Shown piece after piece: positions 1-9,629 of a DNA stretch of 57,072 bases. The notes beneath the pieces were generated by a model, which had not been told where the DNA came from, did no database searches, and was given only the letters and a program-made list of their open reading frames with translations. The translations under genes were made by a program, and so were the position numbers. Position 1 is the first letter of the stretch. The number at the start of each line of letters is the position of its first letter. Source of the DNA: Paramoeba atlantica (Eukaryota > Discosea); NCBI GenBank assembly GCA_977017575.1, contig CDRNVI010000211.1:1-57072 (forward strand), given 5' to 3'.

Positions 1-540
1 TATAGTTCTGGTGGTTGAAACGTGTGTATATCTAGGGTTGCCGTCCGAATAATAGACGTGATAAAGATTCCGAGAATGATGGTGTGCTCGGCTTCATTCA
101 TTGAACCAACGACTCACTGTGTCTCAATTTATTTGTGTTAAGTTAAATTATTGCGAGCGAGGCTTCATACACATCTTGTCGTGTATGTATCCTTCCTTTC
201 AAAGGATGTCTGTATCAAACTTCAATCATGTATCACGGTGTCTGCATAAATTATACGTTATGCAGTTGCAATATTTCGTTTGTATTTACTATTACTAACT
301 TTATTTATTTACTATAGTAACAGTATTTATTTTAGTTTTCCTAATTTTTCTCTAAATGAATTTCCCGACAGCATATTGAAGCCTTTTCAACATTCGACTT
401 GTTCGGATGCTGTAGAGACCACTTCTTGCGTGTCGTCGGCCCCTTCAGGGGGGTGTGCCTGAGTATTCATGAATGTGCCTCTTTTTTCTGGCCTTCATGG
501 TGCCAGGCCTGCCATGGCGCGTCTACTGCGCCGTGATAAT
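1..540. other. Non-coding, nothing recognised
   Basis: Moderately AT-rich sequence with only short open frames and no recognisable protein. From about 400 the sequence becomes GC-richer and leads into the structured segment at 541-592, so the right part may be the body of a decayed short retroelement. Confidence 0.4.
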
Positions 541-592
541 GACGGGTTGGTGGACCCTCTCTGGGTAAGCCCAGATTAGGACTACCAACCCT
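541..592. repeat. Nested hairpin, possible SINE tail
   Basis: GGGTTGGT (544-551) pairs with ACCAACCC (584-591), and an inner hairpin CTGGG/CCCAG lies at 561-574. Such a structured GC-rich end suits the 3' part of a short retroelement, but no tail or target duplication was seen. Confidence 0.3.
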
Positions 593-643
593 GACATTTT
601 TGGCTCAAATCCTCCCTTTTTCTTCAGCTTTCGAAACAAATTT

Positions 644-758
644 TTCTTTTTTAGGCTCTTCGTCAAACGCGGTGGTATTTTTCAACGCGAAGCGCGCAGC
701 ATGAGGGACTTCTAAGTTGAAAACAACCACCGCGTTTAACGAGGAACCTAAAAAAGAA
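644..758. repeat. Palindromic MITE, copy 1 of 4
   Basis: About 115 bp whose two arms are near-perfect inverted repeats. The left arm reads TTCTTTTTTAGGCTCTTCG and the right arm is its complement ending CCTAAAAAAGAA, both continuing into AACGCGGTGG/CCACCGCGTT. The unpaired middle carries GCGAAGCGCGCAGCATGAG. Related copies lie at 37981, 46687 and 55821. It has no coding capacity, as expected of a foldback element. Confidence 0.8.
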
Positions 759-764
759 TTTAGA

Positions 765-2531
765 GTAACCCGGGGTGTGGAATAATTTTTAAATGCGGAT
801 TAATATTTAAAGTCTCTTTAATATTTAAACTGCAAGTTAATATTTAAATTTTATTTAAATATTACTATCCCCCCCCTTTTTACCAAAGCCTCTCGCAGAA
901 TGTAAAAGATTCCAAAAAAGGTCTTATACCCCACATGAATGCTTTCATTGCTGAAAAGTGGTCAAACGAACGATTTCAAGTATGCCACAAAGAGCAATTG
1001 CTTTCTTGGGGTTCGATTGATCGTAGCAAAGGGATGCGTAAAGCACACCACAAGAAACACCCATTGTTGCGCACCAAAGAAGTCCTTGAAGGTTACATAC
1101 GAGGCAGACGTCATTCGAATGCACTTGTTACTTTTGAAAACGTTAAATCAGAAGCAATTCGAATTCTCCGACGACAACCCGAGGCCCAGCAGCACAACAT
1201 TCGCACTGTTAGTGATTCTTGGGTATCCAGGTTTTTGCACCGATACGCATTCAGTCAACGCATTGTGCAAAAAAACGCAACTTTCTAGGGAGCAACTTCG
1301 GGAAAAGGTGGGAAGTTTTTTTACTTTCATTTGCTGCTCTCTGAGAACAAAACTTTTCAGCTGTATCTTCAATTTCGATGAAATACCGTTGTCCCCTAGA
1401 GGATCCATGAAATCCTTGAAGACCGTCTCTGAAAAAGGAGAAAAAGATGTACACGCTTTGGTGAATCCGGCTGACGAAAAGAGGTGCGCCACCCTAATTT
1501 CCGGTGCAGGCCTGGTGCTCGACGACGCTGGAAATCCCGTGAGTCAATTTTTTATCCGTCCTGTAATAATATGGAAAGGTACAAGTGCAATGCGCCATAG
1601 TGACATTGACAGTCGTACAGTTCAAGCTTTCACGCCAAAAGGGGTTGTAAATACGGAATATATGCTGAAGTATTTCATTCCCCACCTTAAACAAGACTTT
1701 TCGCAGCTTGGATGTAACGCTCCGGTGCTTTTCATAATGGATTCTTGCCGGGCTCATTTGACTTCTCAGGTTCTACGTACTTTTAAAGGAACCATAAAGC
1801 CTACCCGGTAGTAGTACCAGGTGGCACAACAGACCAAGTTCAGTGGGTTGATGTTTTCTACGCCTCTAAGTGCAAGTCCGCCCATCTTACATTATGGGAA
1901 AAAGAACATTATACCAAGCGCACAGCCTCTCAAAAAAGGGTGTGGCTACACTCTGTCGTTGCACGCGCTCACACCCGGACTACCGAATGCATGGACATCG
2001 CCAAGCACTTTCGTTCGTTGGGGTATCTGAATCCTTCGCTGGCGGAACTCCGATCACCCCATCTTTCTGGTTTTCGATTCGTAGCACCTGAAAATGAAAC
2101 CTTGAGCATTGAGGAGCACAAAAAACGAATTTCTGAGTCCTTTCAAAGTGGTTCAAATTTGTCGCAAAAGGGGCTTCTGGACAACTTCATAAAAATAAAG
2201 AAAGGCTAACCTTGAAAGTAGAGTAAAGCAACTCGAGAAGAAGAAGCTTATAAATTATTATTTATTATATTTTTACCTCCTAATATTATAAAGTTTATTA
2301 TATTTCTACATTCGAGTGTCAGCGTGTGAGACCCAAAACGAGATCACGCGCGATCATACCCGCAGCCCTTCATTCACAAAAAAAAGAACATACCTTGAAG
2401 AACATTCTGGAATTCAAATATTAATCTGCTTGCACATTAATATTCAAATCGTTTTCTCTTGCAGGTTACTATTTAAATTGCGGATTAATATTTAAATTGG
2501 AATGTAAATATTAATCCGCACCCCGGGTTAC
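765..2531 (+). mobile_element. Pogo/Tigger-like DNA transposon
   Basis: The ends are 16-bp inverted repeats GTAACCCGGGGTGTGG (765-780) and its complement (2516-2531) with one mismatch. Subterminal copies of GCGGATTAATATTTAAA in both orientations fill the AT-rich ends (785-870 and 2410-2515). The interior holds a broken DDE_1 transposase. The element sits 6 bp from the palindromic MITE. I could not settle the target duplication. Confidence 0.8.
935..2209 (+). pseudogene. Pogo/Tigger-type DDE_1 transposase, frameshifted
   Basis: This cut-and-paste transposase is spread over three reading frames. Frame one (935-1288) carries a CENP-B-like HTH with RGRRHSNALVTF and WVSRFLHRYAFSQR. Frame two (to 1811) carries the first acidic motif NFDE and the second, FIMDSCRAH. 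Frame three (to 2209) carries PGGTTDQVQWVDV, which matches the IPxGTTxxLQPLDV-like third motif of the family, and ends IKIKKG. Total length of about 420 codons suits pogo-like proteins. At least two frame breaks mean this copy cannot make the enzyme. Family assignment is from motif order and spacing. Confidence 0.75.
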
Positions 2532-2542
2532 TATATTTTTTT

Positions 2543-2608
2543 TTGAAATACTAAGTACTATAAACTATATAAAGTTTTATAAGTTTTATAAAATTTTAAG
2601 GACCCCTG
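2543..2608. repeat. hAT-type terminus, partner not found
   Basis: Read on the minus strand this begins CAGGGGTCCTTAAAATTTTA and runs into repeated ATAAAACTTTATA motifs, as in hAT termini (CAGGGxTCC). A related end lies at 26205-26269. No matching left end was found, so this is probably a solitary or buried terminus. Confidence 0.45.
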
Positions 2609-2615
2609 ATTAAAA

Positions 2616-3083
2616 ATGAGGCGTTCCTTGTCTGCGCGAAAGGAGGAGGCGGGGAGAGAAAAAGAGGAAAGCACTTGTATAGAAGAAGGGGAAATCTCTG
2701 ATGGGGAAGAGGGGGAAAGCTCTAGCCTGGAAGAGGAGGAAATCACTTGTGGAGAAGAGGGGGAAAGCTCTTATGGGGAAGAGGGGGAAAGCTCTGATGG
2801 GGAGGAAGAGGAAGATAACGAGAAAGCCATATTAGACAAAGGGTCTGTGACCCTACGTGCAAAACTGGACGATTTTTTTGAAATATGCGAGAAGAGAATC
2901 ATTGACTTAATTGCAATGACCACTCATAATGCCTCTAATGCGCAAGGAGTGGCTAGAAAGACTCCCGGTGATCGAACAGACGAAGCGTCTAAGGTTTTCA
3001 CCGAACGCCATGCTTCTATTCTACCGTGCTGGCCGCACGTTGTCCAACTTTTGTGCAATGACATTGTATCCGATACCCATTGA
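2616..3083 (+). CDS. Acidic repeat ORF, hypothetical
   Basis: A 155-codon frame starts 8 bp after the hAT-like terminus. Residues about 20-72 are a low-complexity acidic tract built from degenerate EEGESS/EEEEITCGEE units encoded by tandem GGGGAAGAGGG-type DNA repeats. The last 85 residues are mixed (LDDFFEICEKRIIDLIAM...) and match nothing I know. It could be a host gene fragment, part of a transposon accessory protein, or a chance frame in a purine-rich microsatellite. No promoter is visible. Confidence 0.3.
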   Translation: MRRSLSARKEEAGREKEESTCIEEGEISDGEEGESSSLEEEEITCGEEGESSYGEEGESSDGEEEEDNEKAILDKGSVTLRAKLDDFFEICEKRIIDLIAMTTHNASNAQGVARKTPGDRTDEASKVFTERHASILPCWPHVVQLLCNDIVSDTH

Positions 3084-3107
3084 CCTTGCTGGCGGGCTAG
3101 CTCTCTT

Positions 3108-3434
3108 TTGCCAGAGTGGAGTATGTGTCTATCTCCTTGCGACGAGTTTGAATTGAATTCGTCAGTAGATTACGTCATTGAAAAAACCGTTAAATGGTTA
3201 ATATTTGCGAATGTAGAAATGGTTGTGGCCGATATATCGTCTCACTACAATGTTGCTGATATCGGAACACGACCACTTATGAATTACTCGGAAGATGTTA
3301 AAGCTCGTTTGTCCAGCACTGTAAGCCGCTTGCGATGGTCGCTGTCTCAATACATAGATAAGGCTGTGACGTACGTACCACGCAATGAATTTCTTGTGGA
3401 TGGTGGCCTTGATAACAAAAAAGATGGTAATTGA
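3108..3434 (+). mobile_element. Possible retroelement pol fragment (fossil)
   Basis: A short frame contains VVADISSHYNVADIGTRPL. This resembles the NxADxxTRP segment between RNase H and integrase in some LTR retroelements. Only this small piece is recognisable; no LTRs were seen, and the element is broken. Confidence 0.25.
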
Positions 3435-3589
3435 AGTCTGGCATCAAATAATAACAATAAGCTACACTTCATGTTGAAGGCCAGACATCAACACAAAAAC
3501 TGCAGCACGTGCAAACGTACTTTTCATCGACGTATCACAAAAGTGAAGCAAAGAGTCCAATAGGGTTTGAGAAAGTCGAAGGAATAACA

Positions 3590-4035
3590 ATCAACCCGCC
3601 TTTGCGCTGCCCCCAACGTCGCCCCTTCCGGTGTCCTCTCCGTCGGGCACTCCGAAATTTCGGCACCCGGCGTCAATAAGACAAGACGCTACATGCCTAG
3701 GGTGCTTGAAATCTTTTGGGGAGGCACTACCCAGCACCAGTAAAACAAGGTGCCAAACAACTAGGGTAGTACTCCTTCCCACCTTCTTTGAAGGCGCGCG
3801 GAGGGCTGGTTGTCCCTCACGTAGGGACCGCTGATTAGTGTGTCGCCTAGCCTCACTGCTTCTCCGACACCCGTTCACTGTGAAGTGCCAGCCGTGGCTT
3901 GCTACGGCTGGCTTGCCCGCCGGTCCGCAAGGACCGGTCGTACGCATCGGAGTAACATCCGAGCCGTCGGGCCCCCTCGCGTGGACGGTGGAGGGCCCAT
4001 AGCCTGTAAAGGCCAAAAGGGTGCAAGAAACAACA
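3590..4035. repeat. Structured stem-loop-rich repeat, SINE-like
   Basis: GC-rich segment with many hairpins: GCCAGCCGT/ACGGCTGGC (3887/3904), CCGGTCC/GGACCGG (3920/3931) and GGGCCC/GGGCCC (3969/3993). It carries two copies of the ACCC-GGYGYC...GRCGCY...CTAGGGT stem-loop motif (3664-3704 and 3729-3767) that also occurs four times each in the SINE-like elements at 45131 and 52334. An ACAACAGCAATAACAATAAT tail follows. The long frames here are chance frames in GC-rich DNA. Confidence 0.55.
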
Positions 4036-4497
4036 GCAATAACAATAATAGAAATGAACTACTCCTCCTCCATAAGTAATTATAAATACACCTCAAACTA
4101 GCACTTTTACTCCCTTGTGACTTATAATTCCAATGCCTTTCATAAGTAAATATAAATGCAACTCCGATCGATTCGATCGATAATTTTTTTTGTCTCATAT
4201 TTTTTTTGTTTTCTTTTTTTGTTGATTTCTGATGAGCTTGACAACCTTGCTGAGATTGGAGTGGAACGACTGAAAGATGTGCAACGATTAGTGAGTTGGG
4301 CTTTATTCAATAAAGCCCATTTCTTACAATTACATTTTCGAATTTCAGTAGATTCATACACTGGGGGACACTGGGGGTACTAGGTTCGTCTGCTCAATTT
4401 TATGCCAAAAAGGTGAAATTTCTTAAAAAAAACTTGCAATTGACGTTTTTGATCCTCTTACCATTTTATGATACTGCTAATTACACGGGAAACGATA
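4036..4497. other. AT-rich spacer, left flank of Tc1-like insertion
   Basis: Contains CATAAGTAATTATAAATA motifs related to the palindrome at 6679-6746. A frame at 4156-4383 ends GGHWGY, reminiscent of Tc1 C-termini here but too short to call. Its right end, CACGGGAAACGATA, matches 23411 and is the host sequence of the Tc1-like insertion. Confidence 0.35.
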
Positions 4498-4499
4498 TA

Positions 4500-6242
4500 C
4501 AGTGGTTTCAGTTGATCTTGCCCCCCCCCTCGGAATTTTGATTTTTTTTATCCATTTTTGCTCATCTTTGCAGCATTGGACAGATCTCGTTCCCCTAGCG
4601 AAGAGCTTTGCCGCCTTTTTTTCATAGAGACCCCCTGGTGCCCCTTGGGTGACCCGAAAGTTGACCAAAATAATAAAAAATGATATTTTTTTACCATATC
4701 AAAAATGGAACGAAAAACGGATTTTATGTCCAAAAGTTAACTCTAAAGGAAAAGAACTAGTATCCGGAATGGCCTCCATTGTTTTGCAACACTTTTTGAA
4801 GTCTATTAGGGACTGAATCAATTGTGTTGCACACTTTACGTTTTTCTTGTGGACGTTTTAGAATCTGAAAAGCTTTTTTAATGGCATCGGCGAGGGTAGC
4901 ATGATTGTGGGGCTTAATTTTTTTCTTTATGATACCGTTCATTTGTTTCCAAACATTTTCTATTGGATTTGAATCAGGCGAATTCGCTGGCCAAGACAAT
5001 TGTTTAATACGATATTTAATCAATTCACCTTTTGCCAAGTTATGGGTGGTAGCATTATCCATTTGCACAGTCACATTGTCAACGTGGTCTTTGAGATAAT
5101 GTAAAAACCCATTAGGCTTCTGAAACGAGTCAAGGATCACTCCCCCAGTGACCTTGTGCACGTTTTCATAAGTTGTATTGTCATTGGGTTCAAACACGTG
5201 CAAGAAAAATCCGTGTTCTACACTAATACCCATCCAAGCCATTACCCCCTTCCCCCCATACCACCTACGGTTTCTGCAGCGAGGTTTTCTTTGGCACCCT
5301 TTAGGTCCAATGAAAAACTGAGACCCATGAACCCCACAGGTAAACAACTTTTCATCGGTCCAAATGATTTTGTTTAAATCTTCTTTAGGCCATGTAAGCA
5401 ATTCGTTTGCTAATCTCAAACGCTGCGACTTGTGTTCCTCAGTTAGGTCACAGTTCGGCGACTTAGCCCATCTACCGTAATCAATATTTTTCAAAATAGT
5501 TCTTATTTTGTTTAACGAACATTTATACCCCATATTCAGCACTTGCTCGTGTATCCAAGTATAAGTTAAGCAACCATCGTACGTTTCGTTTTCATCATCC
5601 ACAATTTTTTTTACAAGGTCCTTAAACCGCCTTGATGATTTTTTTCCTGGGGATTTTTGGGGTGTAAGATCTTCTCCTTCCTTCCACAGGTTAACAATTC
5701 TTCTTATGGTGCGACGGTCACGTCCGAAATTATTAGATAATTCATGTATGCTTAATCCCTTTTTGTGTTGCTTTATTATTTCTTTTCTCTCGCAAAGAGG
5801 TAATGCCACGGTTCCTTTGTGGGATATTGGGGGATTGTCTTCTCTTTTGTCATTCCATCCTTGTACGTACTCCCCCTGTTTGGGGTTAGAGGGTCTAGTC
5901 TGCATAATGTAGAGGTGTTGACTATATTAAATTAGGCGATAGGGATGGTACTAGACATTTAGAGCTTTCAAATTATCAATTTAGAACACTATTACTCGTA
6001 CTTACATGTTCAAAATGTACAAAAAAATCGGGAAAATGTGACAAAAAATGGTTGTGTACACAGAAGACGTCAAAAAAACAGTGTTTTTCGGACCCAGGGG
6101 GCACCAGAGGGTCTCTATGAAAAAAAGGCGGCAAAGCTCTTCGCTAGGGGAACGAGATCTCTCCAATGCTGCAAAGATGAGCAAAAATGGATAAAAAAAA
6201 TCAAAATTCCGAGGGGGGGGGGAAGATCAACTGAAACCACTG
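4500..6242 (-). mobile_element. Complete Tc1/mariner-like transposon
   Basis: CAGTGGTTTCAGTTGATCTT at 4500 is repeated in inverse at 6242. The terminal inverted repeats are about 150 bp long (4500-4650 and 6093-6242) and nearly identical. TA duplications flank both ends (4498-4499 and 6243-6244). The sequence at 23411-23430 reads through the same site without the element, giving an empty-site comparison. An uninterrupted transposase lies inside, so this is the youngest-looking autonomous element in the window. Confidence 0.92.
4757..5905 (-). CDS. Tc1/mariner-family transposase, intact
   Basis: A 382-aa DDE transposase that would cut and paste its own element at TA sites. Residues about 35-75 form an HTH (ERKEIIKQHKKGLSIHELSN then RDRRTIRRIVNLW). 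The catalytic triad reads WTDEKLF (D184), QMDNATTH (D283) and SPDSNPIENVW (E316). The D-E gap is 32 residues, shorter than the 34 of classic Tc1. VMAWMGIS (221-228) is also typical. The protein ends NNGGHSGY, a C-terminal signature shared with other copies here. No stops or frameshifts occur. The first Met is used; an internal start is possible because the N-terminal 30 residues are unusual. Confidence 0.93.
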   Translation of the reverse strand: MQTRPSNPKQGEYVQGWNDKREDNPPISHKGTVALPLCERKEIIKQHKKGLSIHELSNNFGRDRRTIRRIVNLWKEGEDLTPQKSPGKKSSRRFKDLVKKIVDDENETYDGCLTYTWIHEQVLNMGYKCSLNKIRTILKNIDYGRWAKSPNCDLTEEHKSQRLRLANELLTWPKEDLNKIIWTDEKLFTCGVHGSQFFIGPKGCQRKPRCRNRRWYGGKGVMAWMGISVEHGFFLHVFEPNDNTTYENVHKVTGGVILDSFQKPNGFLHYLKDHVDNVTVQMDNATTHNLAKGELIKYRIKQLSWPANSPDSNPIENVWKQMNGIIKKKIKPHNHATLADAIKKAFQILKRPQEKRKVCNTIDSVPNRLQKVLQNNGGHSGY

Positions 6243-6244
6243 TA

Positions 6245-6351
6245 TATTCCACCAGAGGGCTATGTGAGAGCTCTCAAATGCGCTATTATTTTCCAAAATT
6301 GGCCGAGTATTAAAATTTTTAGACCTCCCCCAGATCGAGCTGATCCCCCTG
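6245..6351. repeat. Tc1-type terminus of the CAGGGG family
   Basis: GTGAGAGCTCTCAAATGCGCTATTATTTTCCAAAATTGGCC ... CCCCCTGTA. The same terminus recurs near 17030, 23430, 26985, 30410, 53425 and 56716, each ending CAGGGG-like next to TA. This copy was the target of the Tc1-like insertion at 4500-6242. Confidence 0.7.
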
Positions 6352-6678
6352 TAGTTCATTTATTCTCTTTTCGCTCTTTGGTGCCCACACACCGGCCCCC
6401 TACGCCGGCCGGGCGGAGAACGTTTAGTTTGACTCCAAAATATATCTTTTCCTTACTTGTTGATATATAACTGGATAACTAAATTTTACCCCTCCCCCAT
6501 GCCCCCCGTTACCCCGAGAGGAAGAAGAAAAGAAGACCCCCCTTGTTTCGCACGCCCGCTTCGTCGCCCTGTCTGCCGCCCTCCTCGCCCGCCCTGTCTA
6601 GAATCATCATCATCATCATGAAGAGTACTAGTGTGAAATTCCAAGTTTTACCCCTCTCCAGGTTCACTAGGTTCACAT

Positions 6679-6746
6679 CCATAAGTAATTATGGTTATAA
6701 TTATAAATTCAAAAGAATTATAATTTATACTTATAATTACTTATGG
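6679..6746. repeat. Short palindromic foldback element
   Basis: CCATAAGTAATTATGGTTAT and ATAATTACTTATGG form long inverted arms around a small AT-rich centre, about 68 bp in all. Half-copies (CCATAAGTAATTATAA) occur near 4069. Confidence 0.6.
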
Positions 6747-6810
6747 AGGGGGGAGTAAACGTTACCTGATCTCAAGGACCTGTCTACAGGTCCTACAAGG
6801 TCTAGGTGTA

Positions 6811-7574
6811 CACCCCTGGGCAGCTTCACTTACCCCCCCCCTACAGGTCTTGCATTTTGTTCGATTTCGGAAATATTTGGTATGGGACTGTTTTTCGCTC
6901 CGATCGTCTCGAATCCGCGATCGTTTTCACTCGAGCGACCTTGATTTGCTCCGAGACCTTAAAATGTTTGTCCAAAAAGTCAATTTTTTTTTTGCCCACC
7001 CTAGAAAAATCGACTTTTTTTCCGTTTTTTCCTCAATGGTCAAACGATATCGGGCTTCTTCCCTCCCGAATCAGCGTATTTCACCAGAAAAGCGAACTCT
7101 CATCATAGCACGCTACAAGGAACTAAAATCCCTACGTGCTGTAGCTAATGAGCTCAAACTTTCCAGGAATGTTTTTTTTCTCCAGGAATTCGATGTTTTA
7201 TCAGGAGTACATGTCGATAAATTAAGAAATCCATTTAAAGACTTCCGCAAACGACTTAAATTGGTGGTAGAAAAGAAAGGTTATCACATTGGTTATTGAA
7301 TACGTATTCAGCGTCTTTTTTGCGTTCTCTAAGCATGATTTACTTTTTTAAAAACATAAAAAAATATTTAAAAGCAAAAAAAAAATTCAAAAAAAAAGTG
7401 TACACCCTCAAAAATTGTCTAGTCATTTTAGTAAAAAAATATTATTCCAATCATGAAAAGGACCACGGATTCGAGACGATCGGAGCGAAAAACAGTCCCA
7501 TACCAAATATTTCCGAAATCGAACAAAATGCAAGACCTGTAGGGGGGGGGGGTAAATGAAGCTGCCCAGGGGTG
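6811..7574 (+). mobile_element. Tc1-like deletion derivative
   Basis: 764 bp flanked by TA (6809-6810 and 7575-7576), with terminal inverted repeats of about 120 bp that start CACCCCTGGGCAGCTTCA. The interior keeps the start and end of a transposase gene but lacks the catalytic middle, so it is non-autonomous. A related truncated copy sits in the hAT-like gene at 34979-35515. Confidence 0.88.
7036..7299 (+). CDS. HTH plus C-tail remnant of Tc1 transposase
   Basis: An 87-aa frame inside the deletion derivative. Residues about 14-40 (RISPEKRTLIIARYKELKSL then VANELKLSR) are the N-terminal HTH of a Tc1-like transposase. After about residue 45 it jumps directly to a C-terminal tail ending KKGYHIGY. 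All three catalytic residues are missing. The in-frame fusion could bind terminal repeats without cutting, and so could repress transposition. That role is inferred; the fusion could also be chance. The start chosen is the Met just before the HTH; an upstream Met at 6850 lies in the terminal repeat. Confidence 0.55.
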   Translation: MVKRYRASSLPNQRISPEKRTLIIARYKELKSLRAVANELKLSRNVFFLQEFDVLSGVHVDKLRNPFKDFRKRLKLVVEKKGYHIGY

Positions 7575-7589
7575 TATATGCATGTACAC

Positions 7590-8024
7590 CCTTCAAAAGG
7601 TCCTGGGAAGGACTACGTCTCCCCCCATGTGGATAAAGGATACCGGCTTTACAGTTTCGTGGAAACCGGCACAACGGGAAGGCGGTGCCCAGATGCCTCC
7701 TGGGCTGCACTCCCAACCAAGACCCAAACACGTGTCGTTAGTCACGCCCTTTCAGTAATGCAACAAACTTCCGTTTAACGGCCTAGCCGTCAAACACTGA
7801 TACAAATATCAGAGTAGATATTCTTGCACGCCCTGACAAAATGCGCCCCCTCATTAATAAATATAATTATAATCTATAAACCTTTTTAGTTTATAATATG
7901 CAGTATGCAAAAAAAACTGTTGACATGTTTGACACTTTTTTATTGTTGGTGTTTCCCTGTGGCCAGGGAATGTCGTGTGCATTGAAATAGTATATCAGAG
8001 TAGTGTACGCGTGGGTACTAGGTA
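7590..8024. other. Intergenic, no gene seen
   Basis: Mixed sequence between two Tc1 derivatives. Short frames only; no family recognised. Confidence 0.4.
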
Positions 8025-8026
8025 TA

Positions 8027-8798
8027 CAGGGGGGGCCACGAAAACTGACAAGGTCCGCATTTTAGCGTCCTGAGGCCGTTTGAGCTGATTTTTGTTGCAA
8101 ACGAGAGATCTTGTTCTGAATATCGTGTCTACGCTATTTAAAATACAAAAACGTTCGCCGGAAAACATTTCCAATGAGTTACAAAAGTGAAATTTTAAAG
8201 ATTTTGCAATTTGAAAAACGGGTCTAAAATTCGTAATTTTTACGTAACACGGCCCAAAAAGTTCCCAGAAAGTAGGTCTTAATAGCCAGTATTCCCACCT
8301 CCACGCTCACGTAGTATAGCGTGGCTCGGAACTCCTCCGTATCAACGCCGTTATCGCGCGAGTAGGGTGCACGTGCCACGTCACCTGACTCATCGAAACG
8401 CGCTTTGTACCGAGAGACAGAGCTCTCTGAACAGTTCATCATACGTGCCGTATCCGGAATAGATGTCCCACGGTGTCTTTCGTGTGCGCAGACAATGCGC
8501 ACAGGATATGAACACTGTTCTGGTGATAGCTGGCGACGGTTTAGTCTATTCCGTTTGCCCATAGTAAGGTAAAAAGAAGAAAAAATAGCCTTTTTTACGT
8601 TTTTCGATACTTTTTGCAAAATACTTTGCCCAAAATTTTCAATATTTTGTAAATATATTTTTTTTGATTAGCAGAAACGGGCTCCAAATAGCGTAGACAC
8701 GATATTCAGAACGAGATCTCTCGTTTGCAACAAAAATCAGCTCAAACGTCCTCACGAGGCTAAAATGCGGACCTTGTCAGTTTTCGTGGCCCCCCCTG
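8027..8798 (-). mobile_element. Tc1-like deletion derivative, second family
   Basis: 772 bp between TA dinucleotides (8025-8026 and 8799-8800). Terminal inverted repeats of about 113 bp start CAGGGGGGGCCACGAAAACT. Only the transposase N-terminus remains inside. Confidence 0.9.
8224..8562 (-). CDS. Transposase HTH-only remnant
   Basis: A frame of about 112 aa that keeps the paired-like HTH of a Tc1/mariner transposase (RRQLSPEQCSYPVRIVCAHE, then IPDTARMMNCSESSVSRYKA). It runs into DESGDVARAPYSRDN, the usual start of the second DNA-binding part. After about residue 80 the sequence is unrelated filler with no DDE residues. I chose the Met of MGKRNRLNRRQ, although an in-frame Met exists 19 codons upstream. 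It could still bind terminal repeats, but nothing shows it is expressed. Confidence 0.5.
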   Translation of the reverse strand: MGKRNRLNRRQLSPEQCSYPVRIVCAHERHRGTSIPDTARMMNCSESSVSRYKARFDESGDVARAPYSRDNGVDTEEFRATLYYVSVEVGILAIKTYFLGTFWAVLRKNYEF

Positions 8799-8799
8799 T

Positions 8800-9190
8800 A
8801 TGTTGCCATAGAGCTTCCGACTCAATCGGCTTTGTAACAAAAGTGTGATCGTATGCAAGTAAAGAAAAACATGTGAACAGTTCTTTTGCAATTTCGAGGT
8901 AAGATTTTTTAGGCGAAAAACACAATTTACTGATGCATAAAAACGAAGCATGTACCTTCAAATGAATACTAGCGGAACTCTTTCTTGTGCCTTGATTGAT
9001 GTCTATATGCGCCTACGCATGCTGTCGACCAAGGAATGGCTTAACCTTGTGGTATGCTTGCTTCATTCCTATTTGACCTGACTTTAGAGCTCCAGAACAC
9101 CTGTGAATCGAGTTGCGCGACTCGTTAATTGTTCTTTTTGGATGTTCTGTGTATGTATTCTGGGGCTCCGAGGTGCGCCTAATGGGCTGT
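8800..9190. other. Intergenic, no gene seen
   Basis: No recognisable protein, RNA or repeat signature apart from the adjacent Tc1 end at 8798 and the start of duplicated module 1 near 9190. Confidence 0.4.
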
Positions 9191-9629
9191 ACATTCTAAA
9201 ATCGTGTAAATCTCATTAACAGAGAAAATATTAATGAGAGGGAGGTAGTAACTGTAAAACATTCACCGAAAAAAACATTCTCCCAACAATAATTTACTCC
9301 TATGAAAAGGGTGATGAAGAAAAGGTTGCAGGGGGAATATGCACGAGCAAAGCGACCAATACATGAGCATGGCCGCCGTTCAAACGTTTGTATTACCAAT
9401 TCTCTGAATATGAGAATATGTAATTAATATTTAGAAAAGACATACAATACTCAAATTAACACTATCTTATTCAATAATAACACAATATTATTTAAATCGG
9501 GCCGTCTAATTCTATAATATTTAGTTCCCAATTTGAGTGATATCCCACCGCAAAATTTAACTATTTCTTTGTCAAGTATTTTTTGTATGCTGAGTTTTTT
9601 CGTGCCTATTTCCCATTATAGAGATCACT

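Noticed and set aside
3591-4016. 141-aa ORF in GC-rich repeat
   Set aside because: Frames are open on both strands because of base composition; the sequence is dominated by hairpins.
9196-9399. Small conserved gene MVIQTFERRPCSCIGRF (also 13335 and 21336)
   Set aside because: Conserved only because the whole module is duplicated; changes among copies are mostly non-synonymous and frame ends differ.
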